NCBI RefSeq assembly: GCF_001982615.1
Contig: NZ_MLCO01000221.1
Coordinates: 1-34,287, forward strand
Direction of reading: 5' to 3'
Source of the DNA: Teichococcus deserti
GTDB taxonomy: Bacteria > Pseudomonadota > Alphaproteobacteria > Acetobacterales > Acetobacteraceae
Length of the DNA stretch: 34,287 nt
Shown: piece by piece, positions 15,222-22,906 of the stretch
How positions within the stretch are numbered: position 1 is the stretch's first letter
Layout of the letters: every line of letters starts with the position of its first letter
Notes under the pieces: generated by a model
What the model saw: the letters and a program-made list of their open reading frames with translations, nothing else
Told to the model about the DNA's origin: nothing
Databases searched by the model: none
Position numbers and translations under genes: made by a program

Positions 15222-16078
15222 TGCCGGCGCCGGACCGCATCCGGAGCCAGGTTCGCCTGGCGCGCGACGCGGCCAGCGGGGTGGAGGCGATCCGGGCCCG
15301 CTTCTCCGGCCATGCCTATGACCTGCACCGGCATGACGACTGGCTGGTCGGCGTCACCGAATACGGGCTGCAGGACTTCTTCTGCCGCGGCGCGCGGCGG
15401 ATCAGCACCACCGGCCGCATCATCCTGATCGAGCCGCAGGAAGCCCATGACGGCCAGTCCGGCGGCGAGGGCGGCTTCGCCTATTCCATGCTCTATCTGC
15501 CGCGCGCCTGGCTGCGTGCCGGGTTGGGCGCCGGGCCGGGCGAGGACCGCGACCCGGCCTTCCGCGCCAGCCTGGGCGACGACCCGGCCTTGGGCCGCGC
15601 CATCCTCGGCGCCCGCGCGGCGCTGGCCCTGCCGGAAAGCCAGCTGCTGCGCGACGCGGCGCTGGACGCGGTGCTGCGCGGATTACGCCCGCATCTCGGC
15701 CGCGCCGAGCCGGCCGAGACCCCGCGCGATGACCGCGTCGCCCGCCGCGCCCGCGACTGGCTGCAGGACCGCCTGGCCGATCCGGTCGGCGCCGACGGCC
15801 TGGCCCGCGCGGTGGGGGCGGCCGACCGCTTCCAGCTGGCCCGCGCCTTCCGCGCCGCCTTCGGCACCTCGCCGCATGCCTATCAGGTGCAGATCCGGCT
15901 GGTCCGGGCGCGGGGGCTGCTGGCCGCGGGCGGCGCGCCCGCCTCGGTCGCGGCGCTCTGCGGCTTTGCCGACCAGAGCCATCTCGGCCGCTGGTTCCTC
16001 CGCGCCTATGGGGTGACGCCGGCGGCCTATCGGCGGCTGTGCACGGGCGTTCCAGACAGGGGGCCGCCACCCGGGTGA
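15221..16078 (+). CDS. AraC family transcriptional regulator
   Basis: A 285-residue regulator. The N-terminal half is an AraC-type cupin ligand domain (FSGHAYDLHRHDDWLVGVTEYG, GRIILIEPQEAHDGQ, YSMLYLPRAWL). The C-terminal ~100 residues contain the two helix-turn-helix units: DPVGADGLARAVGAADRFQLARAFRAAFGTSPHAYQVQIRLVRARGLLAAG and APASVAALCGFADQSHLGRWFLRAYGVTPAAYRR. The start is ATG 15221, overlapping the arfB stop. The DUF2000 gene follows by 38 bp; AraC regulators of this type are often found beside DUF2000 genes, so that gene is the most likely target (inference). Confidence 0.93.
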   Translation: MPAPDRIRSQVRLARDAASGVEAIRARFSGHAYDLHRHDDWLVGVTEYGLQDFFCRGARRISTTGRIILIEPQEAHDGQSGGEGGFAYSMLYLPRAWLRAGLGAGPGEDRDPAFRASLGDDPALGRAILGARAALALPESQLLRDAALDAVLRGLRPHLGRAEPAETPRDDRVARRARDWLQDRLADPVGADGLARAVGAADRFQLARAFRAAFGTSPHAYQVQIRLVRARGLLAAGGAPASVAALCGFADQSHLGRWFLRAYGVTPAAYRRLCTGVPDRGPPPG

Positions 16079-16116
16079 CCCTGTCCTTCTCCATCGAGAG
16101 AAGGACCCTGAAAAAG

Positions 16117-16524
16117 ATGTTTGAGACGAAGGTGGCGGTGGTGGTGCTGGACGATCTCGCGGTCTGGCAGAAGCTGAATGTCACCGCCTTCCTGGCCACC
16201 GGCATCGCCGCCAGCGCGCCCGACGCTCTGGGCGAGCCCTATCTCGACGCGGCCGGCCGCAGCCATGCCCGGCTGCTGGGCCAGCCGATGCTGGTCTTCG
16301 CTGGCGATGCCGCAGGCCTGCTGCGCGCCTGGCAGCAGGGCATCGCCCGCGGGCTGACGCGGGCGGTCTATGTCCGGGCGATGTTCGCCACCGGCCATGA
16401 CGCCGCCAACCGCGCCGCCTTCCTGGCCGAGCCCGCCGAGGCGCCGGACCTGGTCGGCCTGGCGCTGCGCGGACCGCGCAAGGATGTCGACAAGGCGACC
16501 AAGGGGCTGGCGCTGCACGGGTGA
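16117..16524 (+). CDS. DUF2000 family protein
   Basis: A 135-residue soluble protein beginning MFETKVAVVVLDDLAVWQKLNVTAFLATGI, the characteristic DUF2000 start. It continues with LGEPYLDAAGRSHARLLGQPMLVFAGDAAGL and a middle segment TRAVYVRAMFATGHDAANRAAF. The family has a peptidyl-tRNA hydrolase 2-like fold, but its biochemical role is unknown. ATG 16117 was chosen because conservation begins there and AGAAGGA lies upstream; an in-frame ATG at 16039 sits inside the AraC gene. Probably co-transcribed with the regulator. Confidence 0.88.
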   Translation: MFETKVAVVVLDDLAVWQKLNVTAFLATGIAASAPDALGEPYLDAAGRSHARLLGQPMLVFAGDAAGLLRAWQQGIARGLTRAVYVRAMFATGHDAANRAAFLAEPAEAPDLVGLALRGPRKDVDKATKGLALHG

Positions 16525-16609
16525 CGGACCGGTGAAGCCCCTTTCCATCGCCCGCCAGTCCCGATAGGGCAGGGGCCATGCGTGACTCTTTCTTCATGGA
16601 CGGTCCTCG

Positions 16610-17218
16610 ATGAGCCGCCGGTCTTCCTTCCCCGCCTCGCTGCGCGGCTGGGGGCTGCTGCTGGTGGCGCTGCTGGGCGGGATCGGCGCCTTCGGCGTCA
16701 GCGAATCGCAGTGGAAGCGGCTGGGGCGGGAGATCTTCGGCCCGGCGCCGCGGACCGAGCGCGCCGCCCCGCGCGAGCCCTTCTCCGGCCAGCCGCGGGT
16801 GATCGACGGCGACACCATGGACCTGGACGGCATCCGGGTGCGCATGCAGGGCATCGACGCCTTCGAGCATGACCAGCAATGCACCCGCGCCGGCGGCGGC
16901 CGCTTCGCCTGCGGCGCGGCGGCGCGCGCCGAACTCGCCGAGCTGATCGGCGGCCGCGAGGTGACCTGCACCCCGGATGGCAGCCTGACGCATGGCCGCA
17001 CCGTCGCCACCTGCACTGTCGCCGATCGCGGCCGGACGGTGAACCTGAACGCCGCCATGGTGCGCTCGGGCCTGGCCTTCGACTGCCCGCGCTATTCCGA
17101 CGGCCGCTACGCCCGCGACGAGGCCGCGGCGAAGAGCGAGAATGCCGGCGCCTGGGGCGGCCGCTTCACCTATCCCTGGACGCATCGCGACCGGGCGAAC
17201 GCCTGCAAGGCCCGCTGA
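16610..17218 (+). CDS. Membrane-anchored thermonuclease-like protein (SNase family)
   Basis: A 202-residue protein with one N-terminal hydrophobic segment (residues about 11-29), so exported and anchored or cleaved. The SNase domain is recognised from RVIDGDTMDLDGIRVRMQGIDAFE (residues 63-86), which contains the calcium-binding Asp residues, an Arg and Glu86. The later Arg is in HGRTVATCTV, followed by VNLNAAMVRSGLAFDCPRYSDGRYARDEAAAKSENAGAWGG. The usual DAPE is DAFE here. Four cysteines suggest disulfides in the periplasm. The stop overlaps the mtgA start by one base, so the two are translationally coupled. Nuclease activity is likely but not assured. Confidence 0.88.
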   Translation: MSRRSSFPASLRGWGLLLVALLGGIGAFGVSESQWKRLGREIFGPAPRTERAAPREPFSGQPRVIDGDTMDLDGIRVRMQGIDAFEHDQQCTRAGGGRFACGAAARAELAELIGGREVTCTPDGSLTHGRTVATCTVADRGRTVNLNAAMVRSGLAFDCPRYSDGRYARDEAAAKSENAGAWGGRFTYPWTHRDRANACKAR

Positions 17219-17895
17219 TGCTGCACGGACCCTGGCGGAAGCGGCTGCTGCGGCTGCTGGCGGTGCTGCTGCTGGGGCCGCCCCTGCTGCTGCTGGTCTT
17301 CCGCTTCGTCCCCGTGCCGCTGACGCCGCTGATGCTGATCCGCGGCCTGCAGGGCCATGGCATCGCGCATGACTGGGTGGCCTATGACCGCATCGCCCCC
17401 TCGCTGGCCCAGGCGGTCATCGCCGCCGAGGACAATTCCTTCTGCGAGCAGTCCTTCGGCTTCGACTTCGCCGCGCTGCAGGGGCAGATCGAGGCGGCGA
17501 TGGAAGGCGACCGGCCGCGCGGCGCCAGCACCATCACCATGCAGACCGCCAAGAATCTCTTCCTCTGGCCGGGGCGCGACCCGGTCCGGAAGGTGGTCGA
17601 GGCCTGGCTGACGCCGCAGGTGGCGCTGCTCTGGCCGAAGCGGCGCATCCTCGAGGTCTATCTGAACAGCGTCGAATTCGGCCCCGGCCTCTACGGCGCC
17701 GAGGCGGCCGCCCAGGCCTTCTTCAACCGTCCGGCCGAGCGTCTGACGCCGGCCCAGGCGGCGCAGCTTGCCGTGGTGCTGCCGGCGCCGCTGGAATGGT
17801 CGGCGGCGAACCCGTCTGGCTATCTGCGGGGCCGCGCCGCCACCGTGCAGCGGCGCATCGGGCAGCTGGGGCCGCTGCTCGACTGCGCCCGCTGA
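17218..17895 (+). CDS. mtgA: Monofunctional peptidoglycan glycosyltransferase
   Basis: GT51 enzyme that polymerises lipid II into glycan strands at the outer face of the inner membrane; 225 residues, the family size, with a single N-terminal anchor (residues 8-30). Motifs are AVIAAEDNSFCEQSFGFD (first catalytic Glu71), RGASTITMQTAKNLFLWPGRDPVRK, KRRILEVYLNSVEFGPGLYGAEAAAQAFF and LTPAQAAQLAVVLPAP. The first motif is odd: the usual EDxxFxxHxG reads EDNSFCEQSFG, with no His and one extra residue. ATG 17218 overlaps the nuclease stop. It ends 9 bp from the convergent murU stop. Confidence 0.93.
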   Translation: MLHGPWRKRLLRLLAVLLLGPPLLLLVFRFVPVPLTPLMLIRGLQGHGIAHDWVAYDRIAPSLAQAVIAAEDNSFCEQSFGFDFAALQGQIEAAMEGDRPRGASTITMQTAKNLFLWPGRDPVRKVVEAWLTPQVALLWPKRRILEVYLNSVEFGPGLYGAEAAAQAFFNRPAERLTPAQAAQLAVVLPAPLEWSAANPSGYLRGRAATVQRRIGQLGPLLDCAR

Positions 17896-17904
17896 AGGCC
17901 TGCC

Positions 17905-18630
17905 TCAGAACATCGCCCTGACCAGCCCGGTGGCCAGCGCGGTCTCCGCCTTGCGCAGGTCGCCCGGCCGGGAGAGGTGGAACCAGGCCCCGTCATGCAC
18001 CAGGCCGAAGAGGCGTTCCTCCTCGATGGCGCGTTCCCACAGGCGCATGGTGCCGAAGGGCCCTTCCGGCGACTCCCGGAACAGCCGCGGCGCGACGATC
18101 TGGACGCCGGCATAGACATAGGGCGAGATCTCCCGCTCCTTCGGCCGGCGGATGCGGCCCAGCGGGTCCATCATGAAGTCGCCGCGGCCGACCTCGCCCT
18201 CGACCACCGCCGAGCGGACCAGGAGGAGAAGCCCGTCCATCTTCCCGGGATCGAAGGCGGCGGCCAGGCGCAGGATGGCCTGGCTCGGCCCGTCCAGCCA
18301 GAAGGCGTCGCCGTTGACGACCAGGAAGGGGTCCTCGCCCAGCAGCGGCAGGGCGTCGCGCACGCCGCCGCCGGTCTCCTGCACGGTGTCCTCGCGCAGC
18401 ACGGTGGGTGGGGTGGCGCGGGCGGCGCAGGCGGCTTCCACCTGCTCGGCGAACCAATGGGCATTGACCACGACGCGGCCGATGCCGGCGGCCTCGATGC
18501 GGTCCAGCGCGTGGTCCAGCAGGCTGCGTCCGGCCAGCTTCAGCAGCGGCTTCGGCGTGGCTTCGGTCAGCGGCCGCATCCGGGTGCCGAGGCCGGCGGC
18601 CAGCACCATGGCGGAGGAAAGGGTGATCAC
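17905..18630 (-). CDS. murU: N-acetylmuramate-1-phosphate uridylyltransferase
   Basis: A 241-residue nucleotidyltransferase that makes UDP-MurNAc from MurNAc-1-phosphate and UTP in the cell-wall recycling bypass. It shows AMVLAAGLGTRMRPLTEATPKPLLKLAG (nucleotide-binding signature), VVVNAHWFAEQVE, ETGGGVRDALPLLGEDPFLVVNGDAFW (metal-binding Asp) and WFHLSRPGDLRKAE near the end. The MurU assignment over other sugar-nucleotidyltransferases rests on its place directly after amgK. The start is GTG 18630, overlapping the amgK stop as GTGA; an ATG at 18609 is the alternative. It converges on mtgA. Confidence 0.88.
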   Translation of the reverse strand: MITLSSAMVLAAGLGTRMRPLTEATPKPLLKLAGRSLLDHALDRIEAAGIGRVVVNAHWFAEQVEAACAARATPPTVLREDTVQETGGGVRDALPLLGEDPFLVVNGDAFWLDGPSQAILRLAAAFDPGKMDGLLLLVRSAVVEGEVGRGDFMMDPLGRIRRPKEREISPYVYAGVQIVAPRLFRESPEGPFGTMRLWERAIEEERLFGLVHDGAWFHLSRPGDLRKAETALATGLVRAMF

Positions 18631-19655
18631 GCGGCGGCATCCTTGGCAGGGTTCTGGCGCAGCGCGGCGGGCACATGCGCGTCGAGGAAGCGGGCGAGCG
18701 GGGCGGTCGCCGGATGGTGCAGGGCCTGGGCCAGCAGGTCCCAGCAGCGCGGCCCGTGGCGCAGGTAATGCGGCTTGCCGTCGCGGCGGTCGAGGCGGAC
18801 CCAGAGGCTGGCCACCCGCAGGTGCCGCTGCGCCGCCATCGCCGCCCGCGCCGCGTCGAATTCTTCGACATTCAGCCCGGGGCGGGCAGCGAAATAGGCC
18901 GAAGCCGCGGCGTCGCGGACATCCGGCCGGACATCGCGGCGGGCGTCCTCCAGCAGGCTGACCAGGTCATAGGCCGGGTGGCCCAGCGCCGCGTCCTGGA
19001 AGTCGATGATGCCGGTGCGGCGGGCGCCGTCGCGCCCTTCCAGCCGGATCAGGTTGGCCGGGAAATAGTCGCGGTGGACGAAGCCGCCGGCGCCGGCAAA
19101 GGGCGCCAGCATCGCGGTCATCGCCCCTTCGAACTCGCCCCGGACCTCAGCGGAAGCGGCCGCGCCGAACGCCGCCGGCCACCACCAGTCCAGGAAGGTC
19201 GCGCCCGCCGTCGCCGTCATCCGCCCGACTTCCCACAGCGGCAACCCCGCCGGGGGCGGCGCGGCGTGCAGGGCGGCCAGGGCCTCGGCCGCCTCGACAT
19301 AGAGCGGCGCCGGATCGGTCCCGGCATCGAGCAGCGCGGAATGGGTGGCGGGTCCGAGATCTTCCACCAGCGCCAGGCCGTGCGGCACCGCCTCGGCCAG
19401 GATCGCCGGCGCCGACAGGCCGATGGCCTCGATGTGGCGGGCGATGCGCAGGAACGGAAGAAGGTCCTCTTCCGGGGTCAGGCCGACCTTGGGCGCGTCG
19501 GTGCAATCCATCAGCAGCGCCGGGCGCGGCCCGCCCGAGAGGCGGGTGTAGCGCCGGTGGCCGGCATCCTGGGGCAAGGTCTCGGCGCGCGCTTCGGCAT
19601 AGCCATGCGCGGCCAGGAAGGCCTCGGCGGGGGAGAGGGTCGCGAGGGGCGTCAT
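18627..19655 (-). CDS. amgK: Anomeric MurNAc/GlcNAc kinase (aminoglycoside phosphotransferase fold)
   Basis: A 342-residue kinase that phosphorylates C1 of MurNAc released during peptidoglycan turnover, supplying MurU. The N-lobe begins PAEAFLAAHGYAEARAETLPQDAGHRRYTRL. Brenner-type catalytic motif FVHRDYFPANLI and metal-binding GIIDFQDAALGHPAYDLVSLLEDARRDV are clear. The C-terminal helices include HLRVASLWVRLDRRDGKPHYLRH. It lies between tsaE (103 bp upstream) and murU (4-bp overlap), an arrangement known from alphaproteobacteria that recycle MurNAc without returning it to GlcNAc metabolism. This pathway confers intrinsic fosfomycin tolerance in other bacteria (established knowledge). Confidence 0.9.
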   Translation of the reverse strand: MTPLATLSPAEAFLAAHGYAEARAETLPQDAGHRRYTRLSGGPRPALLMDCTDAPKVGLTPEEDLLPFLRIARHIEAIGLSAPAILAEAVPHGLALVEDLGPATHSALLDAGTDPAPLYVEAAEALAALHAAPPPAGLPLWEVGRMTATAGATFLDWWWPAAFGAAASAEVRGEFEGAMTAMLAPFAGAGGFVHRDYFPANLIRLEGRDGARRTGIIDFQDAALGHPAYDLVSLLEDARRDVRPDVRDAAASAYFAARPGLNVEEFDAARAAMAAQRHLRVASLWVRLDRRDGKPHYLRHGPRCWDLLAQALHHPATAPLARFLDAHVPAALRQNPAKDAAA

Positions 19656-19758
19656 GCTGCGGGCAGGTGGTGACGCGTCCGGCGCCGCTTGCCAAGCGCC
19701 GAATCCGTGACGCGCGCATGCAGCCCTGGCCAAGGTGGCGGCGCGGCCACAGCGCGCC

Positions 19759-20220
19759 TCACAGCCCGGCCAGGGCCGGCAGCCGCGAATCCCAGCCCGA
19801 CAGCACGGCATGCCGGGCCTCGTCCTCGGGATCGGGCTGCAGGGAGATGCGCAGCGCCGTCTCCGGCGTCAGCCAGCCCAGGCGGTCGGGCCATTCGACC
19901 AGCACGATGCCCTCGCGGGATTCCTCCCAGCCGAGCTCCTCCAGCTCGTCGGGGCCGGACAGGCGGTAGAGGTCGTAATGGAAGGCCGGGCCCTGCGGCA
20001 GCTCATAGCCCTGCACCAGGGTGAAGCTGGGGGACGGCACCTCCAGCCCCGGATCGCCGGCCGCGGCGCGCAAAAAGGCGCGGCAGAAGGCGGATTTGCC
20101 GGCGCCCAGCGGCCCCTCCAGCAGCAGCGCGTCGCCGGGGCGGGCGAGGCCCGCGACACGGGCGGCCAGGCGCTCGGTCGCGGCCAGGTCGGGGAGGAGC
20201 AGGTGCAGCGTGTCGGGCAT
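19759..20220 (-). CDS. tsaE: tRNA threonylcarbamoyladenosine biosynthesis ATPase
   Basis: A 153-residue P-loop protein needed with TsaB, TsaC and TsaD for the t6A37 modification of ANN-decoding tRNAs. The Walker A motif is GPLGAGKS (residues 36-43). It is followed by PSPSFTLVQGYE, FHYDLYRLSGPDELEELGWEE and the VLVEWPDRLG segment containing the conserved Glu and Trp. The start ATG 20220 gives the family length. Cotranscription with amgK-murU is likely from strand and spacing. It is divergent from the ferredoxin-NADP reductase gene, with 105 bp between starts that include a 6-bp inverted repeat CTTTGC/GCAAAG (20267-20287). Confidence 0.93.
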   Translation of the reverse strand: MPDTLHLLLPDLAATERLAARVAGLARPGDALLLEGPLGAGKSAFCRAFLRAAAGDPGLEVPSPSFTLVQGYELPQGPAFHYDLYRLSGPDELEELGWEESREGIVLVEWPDRLGWLTPETALRISLQPDPEDEARHAVLSGWDSRLPALAGL

Positions 20221-20325
20221 GGTGGGCGGCAATCTGCCCGCGGGCCTGGGGGTCCACAAGCCGCCCCTTTGCTCCCTCCGGGCAAAGCCTTTATGCACCG
20301 CAGCCTGACCAGGAGTTTGATCCCC

Positions 20326-21372
20326 ATGGCCGATCCCATGCCGAGCGAGGCCCAGCACCATGTCGCGGTCGAGGCCGATGTCGCCGTCATCGGCGCCGGC
20401 CCGGCCGGGCTTTTCGCGGTCTTCGAATGCGGCATGCTGCGGATGAAATGCGTGGTGATCGACACGCTGGAGGCCATCGGCGGCCAGTGCGCGGCGCTCT
20501 ACCCCGAGAAGCCGATCTTCGACATCCCGGCGCACCCGGCCATTGCCGGCGCCGCCCTGATCGAGCGCCTGGCCGAGCAGGCCGCCCCCTTCGCGCCGAT
20601 CTACCTGCTGGGCCGCCGCGTCGATGCGCTCGCCGAGCAGCCCGACGGCAGCTTCCGCCTGCAGACCAGCAAGGGCGAGGTGGTGCGCGCCCGCGCCGTG
20701 ATCGTCGCCGCCGGCGCCGGCGCCTTCGGCCCGAACCGCCCGCCGCTGAACGACCTCGACGCCTTCGAGGCCACCGGCGCGGTGCGCTACATGGTCTCCC
20801 GCCGCGAGGAGCTTAGAGGCAAGCGGGTGGTCATCGCCGGCGGCGGCGACTCGGCGGTCGACTGGGCGCTGAGCCTGAAGGACATCGCCGCGCGCGTGAC
20901 CGTCGTGCACCGCCGGCCGAAGTTCCGCGCCGCCCCCGAGACGGTGGCGCAGATGGAGGCCGCCGCCGAGCGCGGCGAGATCGACCTGGCCATCCCCTAC
21001 CAGCTGCACGGGCTGGAGGGGAAAGACGGCGTGCTCGACCATGTCGTGCTGGCGACGCTGAAGGGCGAGGAGCGGCGCGTCCCCGCCGACCACCTGCTGG
21101 CCTTCTTCGGCCTGTCGATGGAGCTGGGCCCGATCGCCGATTGGGGCCTCGGCCTGGAGCGCAGCCATATCGCGGTGGCGCCCGCCACCTGCATGACCAA
21201 TATCGCCGGCATCCATGCGGTGGGCGACATCGCCACCTATCCCGGCAAGCTGAAGCTGATCCTGCAGGGCTTCTCCGAGGCGGCGATGGCGGCGCATGCC
21301 ATCCATCCCCGCATCTTCCCCGGCGAGGCGCTGCATTTCGAATACAGCACGTCGAAGGGCGTGCCGGCGTAA
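20326..21372 (+). CDS. Ferredoxin/flavodoxin--NADP+ reductase, TrxR-like
   Basis: FAD enzyme of 348 residues that passes electrons between NADPH and ferredoxin or flavodoxin. The FAD motif VAVIGAGPAGLFAVFECGMLRMKCVVID and the NADPH motif VVIAGGGDSAVDWALSL flank the centre. YPEKPIFDIPAHP and the C-terminal FAD contact AVGDIATYPGKLKLILQGFSEAAMAAHAIHP are hallmarks of this class (YumC type). The redox CxxC of thioredoxin reductase is missing, which separates it from TrxB. AGGAG lies 10 nt before ATG 20326; ATG 20338 is a second possible start. The next gene (GST) follows by 29 bp. Confidence 0.92.
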   Translation: MADPMPSEAQHHVAVEADVAVIGAGPAGLFAVFECGMLRMKCVVIDTLEAIGGQCAALYPEKPIFDIPAHPAIAGAALIERLAEQAAPFAPIYLLGRRVDALAEQPDGSFRLQTSKGEVVRARAVIVAAGAGAFGPNRPPLNDLDAFEATGAVRYMVSRREELRGKRVVIAGGGDSAVDWALSLKDIAARVTVVHRRPKFRAAPETVAQMEAAAERGEIDLAIPYQLHGLEGKDGVLDHVVLATLKGEERRVPADHLLAFFGLSMELGPIADWGLGLERSHIAVAPATCMTNIAGIHAVGDIATYPGKLKLILQGFSEAAMAAHAIHPRIFPGEALHFEYSTSKGVPA

Positions 21373-21401
21373 CGCTGCCTTAGACAACGGGGAGAACCGC
21401 C

Positions 21402-22061
21402 ATGCCGGAAGGCCGCCTGTTCATCGGCACCAAGATGTATTCCTCCTGGTCGCTGCGCGGCTGGCTGGCCGTGCGGCTGGCGGGCCTCGAGGTCGAGGAG
21501 GTGGTGATCCCGCTCGCCGGCGGCAGCACCGAGGCGGTCAAGGCGGCGACCCCGGCGGGCCTCGTCCCCTATCTGGAGCATCGCGGCGCCCGGGTCTGGG
21601 AAAGCCTGGCGATCCTCGAATACTGCGCCGAGCACCATCCGGCGATCTGGCCCGCCGACCCGGCGGCGCGCGCCACCGCCCGCAGCATCGCCGCCGAGAT
21701 GCATGCCGGCTTCCGCGGGCTGCGCATGGCCATGCCGATGACCATCCTGAACCGCTTCCCCGGCGCCCGTCGAACGCCGGAAGCGCTCGCCGACATCGCC
21801 CGCATCGAGGCGATCTGGCGCGAGGCGCTGCTGGACTCGGGCGGCCCCTTCCTGTTCGGCGCCGAGCTGACCGGGGCCGACATCATGTTCGCCCCCGTCG
21901 CCTGCCGCTTCCTGACCTGGCAGCCCGAGCTGTCGGCCACCTCGCAGGCCTATGTCGACGCGCTGCGCGCCCATCCGCTGATGCGCCGCTGGTATGACGA
22001 GGCCGCCGCCGAGCCGGCCGAATGGCGCCTGCCGAAATACGAGACGGCGGAGCTGGCATGA
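21402..22061 (+). CDS. Glutathione S-transferase family protein
   Basis: A 219-residue cytosolic GST. The thioredoxin-fold N-domain begins LFIGTKMYSSWSLRGWLAVRLAGLEVEEV, with a Ser-containing YSSWSLR motif at the usual catalytic position, the cis-Pro region GLVPYLEH and the glutathione gamma-Glu contact WESLAILEYCAEHHP. The helical C-domain covers residues 90-205 with PFLFGAELTGADIMFAPVACRFLTW. GGGGAG lies before the ATG. The stop overlaps the VOC gene start as ATGA, so the pair is translationally coupled. Substrate unknown. Confidence 0.93.
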   Translation: MPEGRLFIGTKMYSSWSLRGWLAVRLAGLEVEEVVIPLAGGSTEAVKAATPAGLVPYLEHRGARVWESLAILEYCAEHHPAIWPADPAARATARSIAAEMHAGFRGLRMAMPMTILNRFPGARRTPEALADIARIEAIWREALLDSGGPFLFGAELTGADIMFAPVACRFLTWQPELSATSQAYVDALRAHPLMRRWYDEAAAEPAEWRLPKYETAELA

Positions 22062-22906
22062 CCGGCGCCGCGACGCTCGACCATGTCGGCATCTGCAGCG
22101 CCGACGGGCCGGGGCTCTGGGCGGCGATGGAGCGGCTCGGCTTCCAGCTGACGCCGGTCGCCCGGCAGTCGGGCCGCCGCAGCCCCGATGCGCCGGTCGA
22201 GCCGCTGGCCACCGGCAACCGCTGCGCCATGCTGCGCCAGGGATACCTGGAATTCCTGGCGATCCTGGACCCCGAGCGCTTCGACAACGGGCTGGGGAAA
22301 TTCCTGGCCCGCTATACGGGCATGCACATCCTGGCCTTCGGCATCGATGACGCCGAAGCCGAATTGGAACGGCTGAACCGCGCCGGCCTTGCCATTCCCG
22401 GCATCGCCCATCTGGAGCGCCCGGTCGACGACCCGGAGGGCCCGCGCGCCCGCTTCTCCCGCCTGCCGCTGCCCGATGCGCCGGAGGGCCGCCTGCAGCT
22501 GATCCAGCACCTGACGCCGGAGCTGCTGTGGCAGCCGCGCTGGCTGGACCACCCGAACCGCGTGGTCGCGCTCGACGCTGCCATCCTGGCCGTGCCGCAG
22601 CCGGCCGTGACCGCCGCCGCGCTCTCCCGCCTGACCGGCGCGGCGCTGGAGCCCGACCCGGCCGGCGGCTATGCCCTGCCGCTGCCGCAGGGGCGGCTGC
22701 GCATCCTGCCACCGGACGCCTTGTCCGCCGTGCTGCCCGGGGTCGCCGCCCCGGCGCTGCCTTTCCTCGCCGGCTATGTCGTCCGCACCGATGACGGCAA
22801 TGCCGCCGTCCAGGCGCTGCTCGGCGACCGGCTGCATGCGGTGCCGGGCGGGCTGATGGTGGCCCCGGAGCTCGCCGGCGGCGCGGCGCTGGTCTTCGCC
22901 GCATGA
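22058..22906 (+). CDS. VOC (glyoxalase/bleomycin-resistance fold) family protein
   Basis: A 282-residue protein. The first half, TLDHVGICSADGPGLWAAMERLGFQLTP, with the segment LEFLAILDPERFDNGLGKFLARYTGMHILAFGIDDAEAELERL, is a glyoxalase-like VOC module. QLIQHLTPELLWQPRWLDHPNRVVALDAAILAV starts the second, more diverged module. The order of His and acidic residues that could bind a metal suggests this is the Glyoxalase_3-like subgroup, but the reaction cannot be assigned. ATG 22058 overlaps the GST stop and its own stop overlaps the FkbM gene (ATGA at 22903), giving a three-gene coupled unit. Confidence 0.85.
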   Translation: MTGAATLDHVGICSADGPGLWAAMERLGFQLTPVARQSGRRSPDAPVEPLATGNRCAMLRQGYLEFLAILDPERFDNGLGKFLARYTGMHILAFGIDDAEAELERLNRAGLAIPGIAHLERPVDDPEGPRARFSRLPLPDAPEGRLQLIQHLTPELLWQPRWLDHPNRVVALDAAILAVPQPAVTAAALSRLTGAALEPDPAGGYALPLPQGRLRILPPDALSAVLPGVAAPALPFLAGYVVRTDDGNAAVQALLGDRLHAVPGGLMVAPELAGGAALVFAA

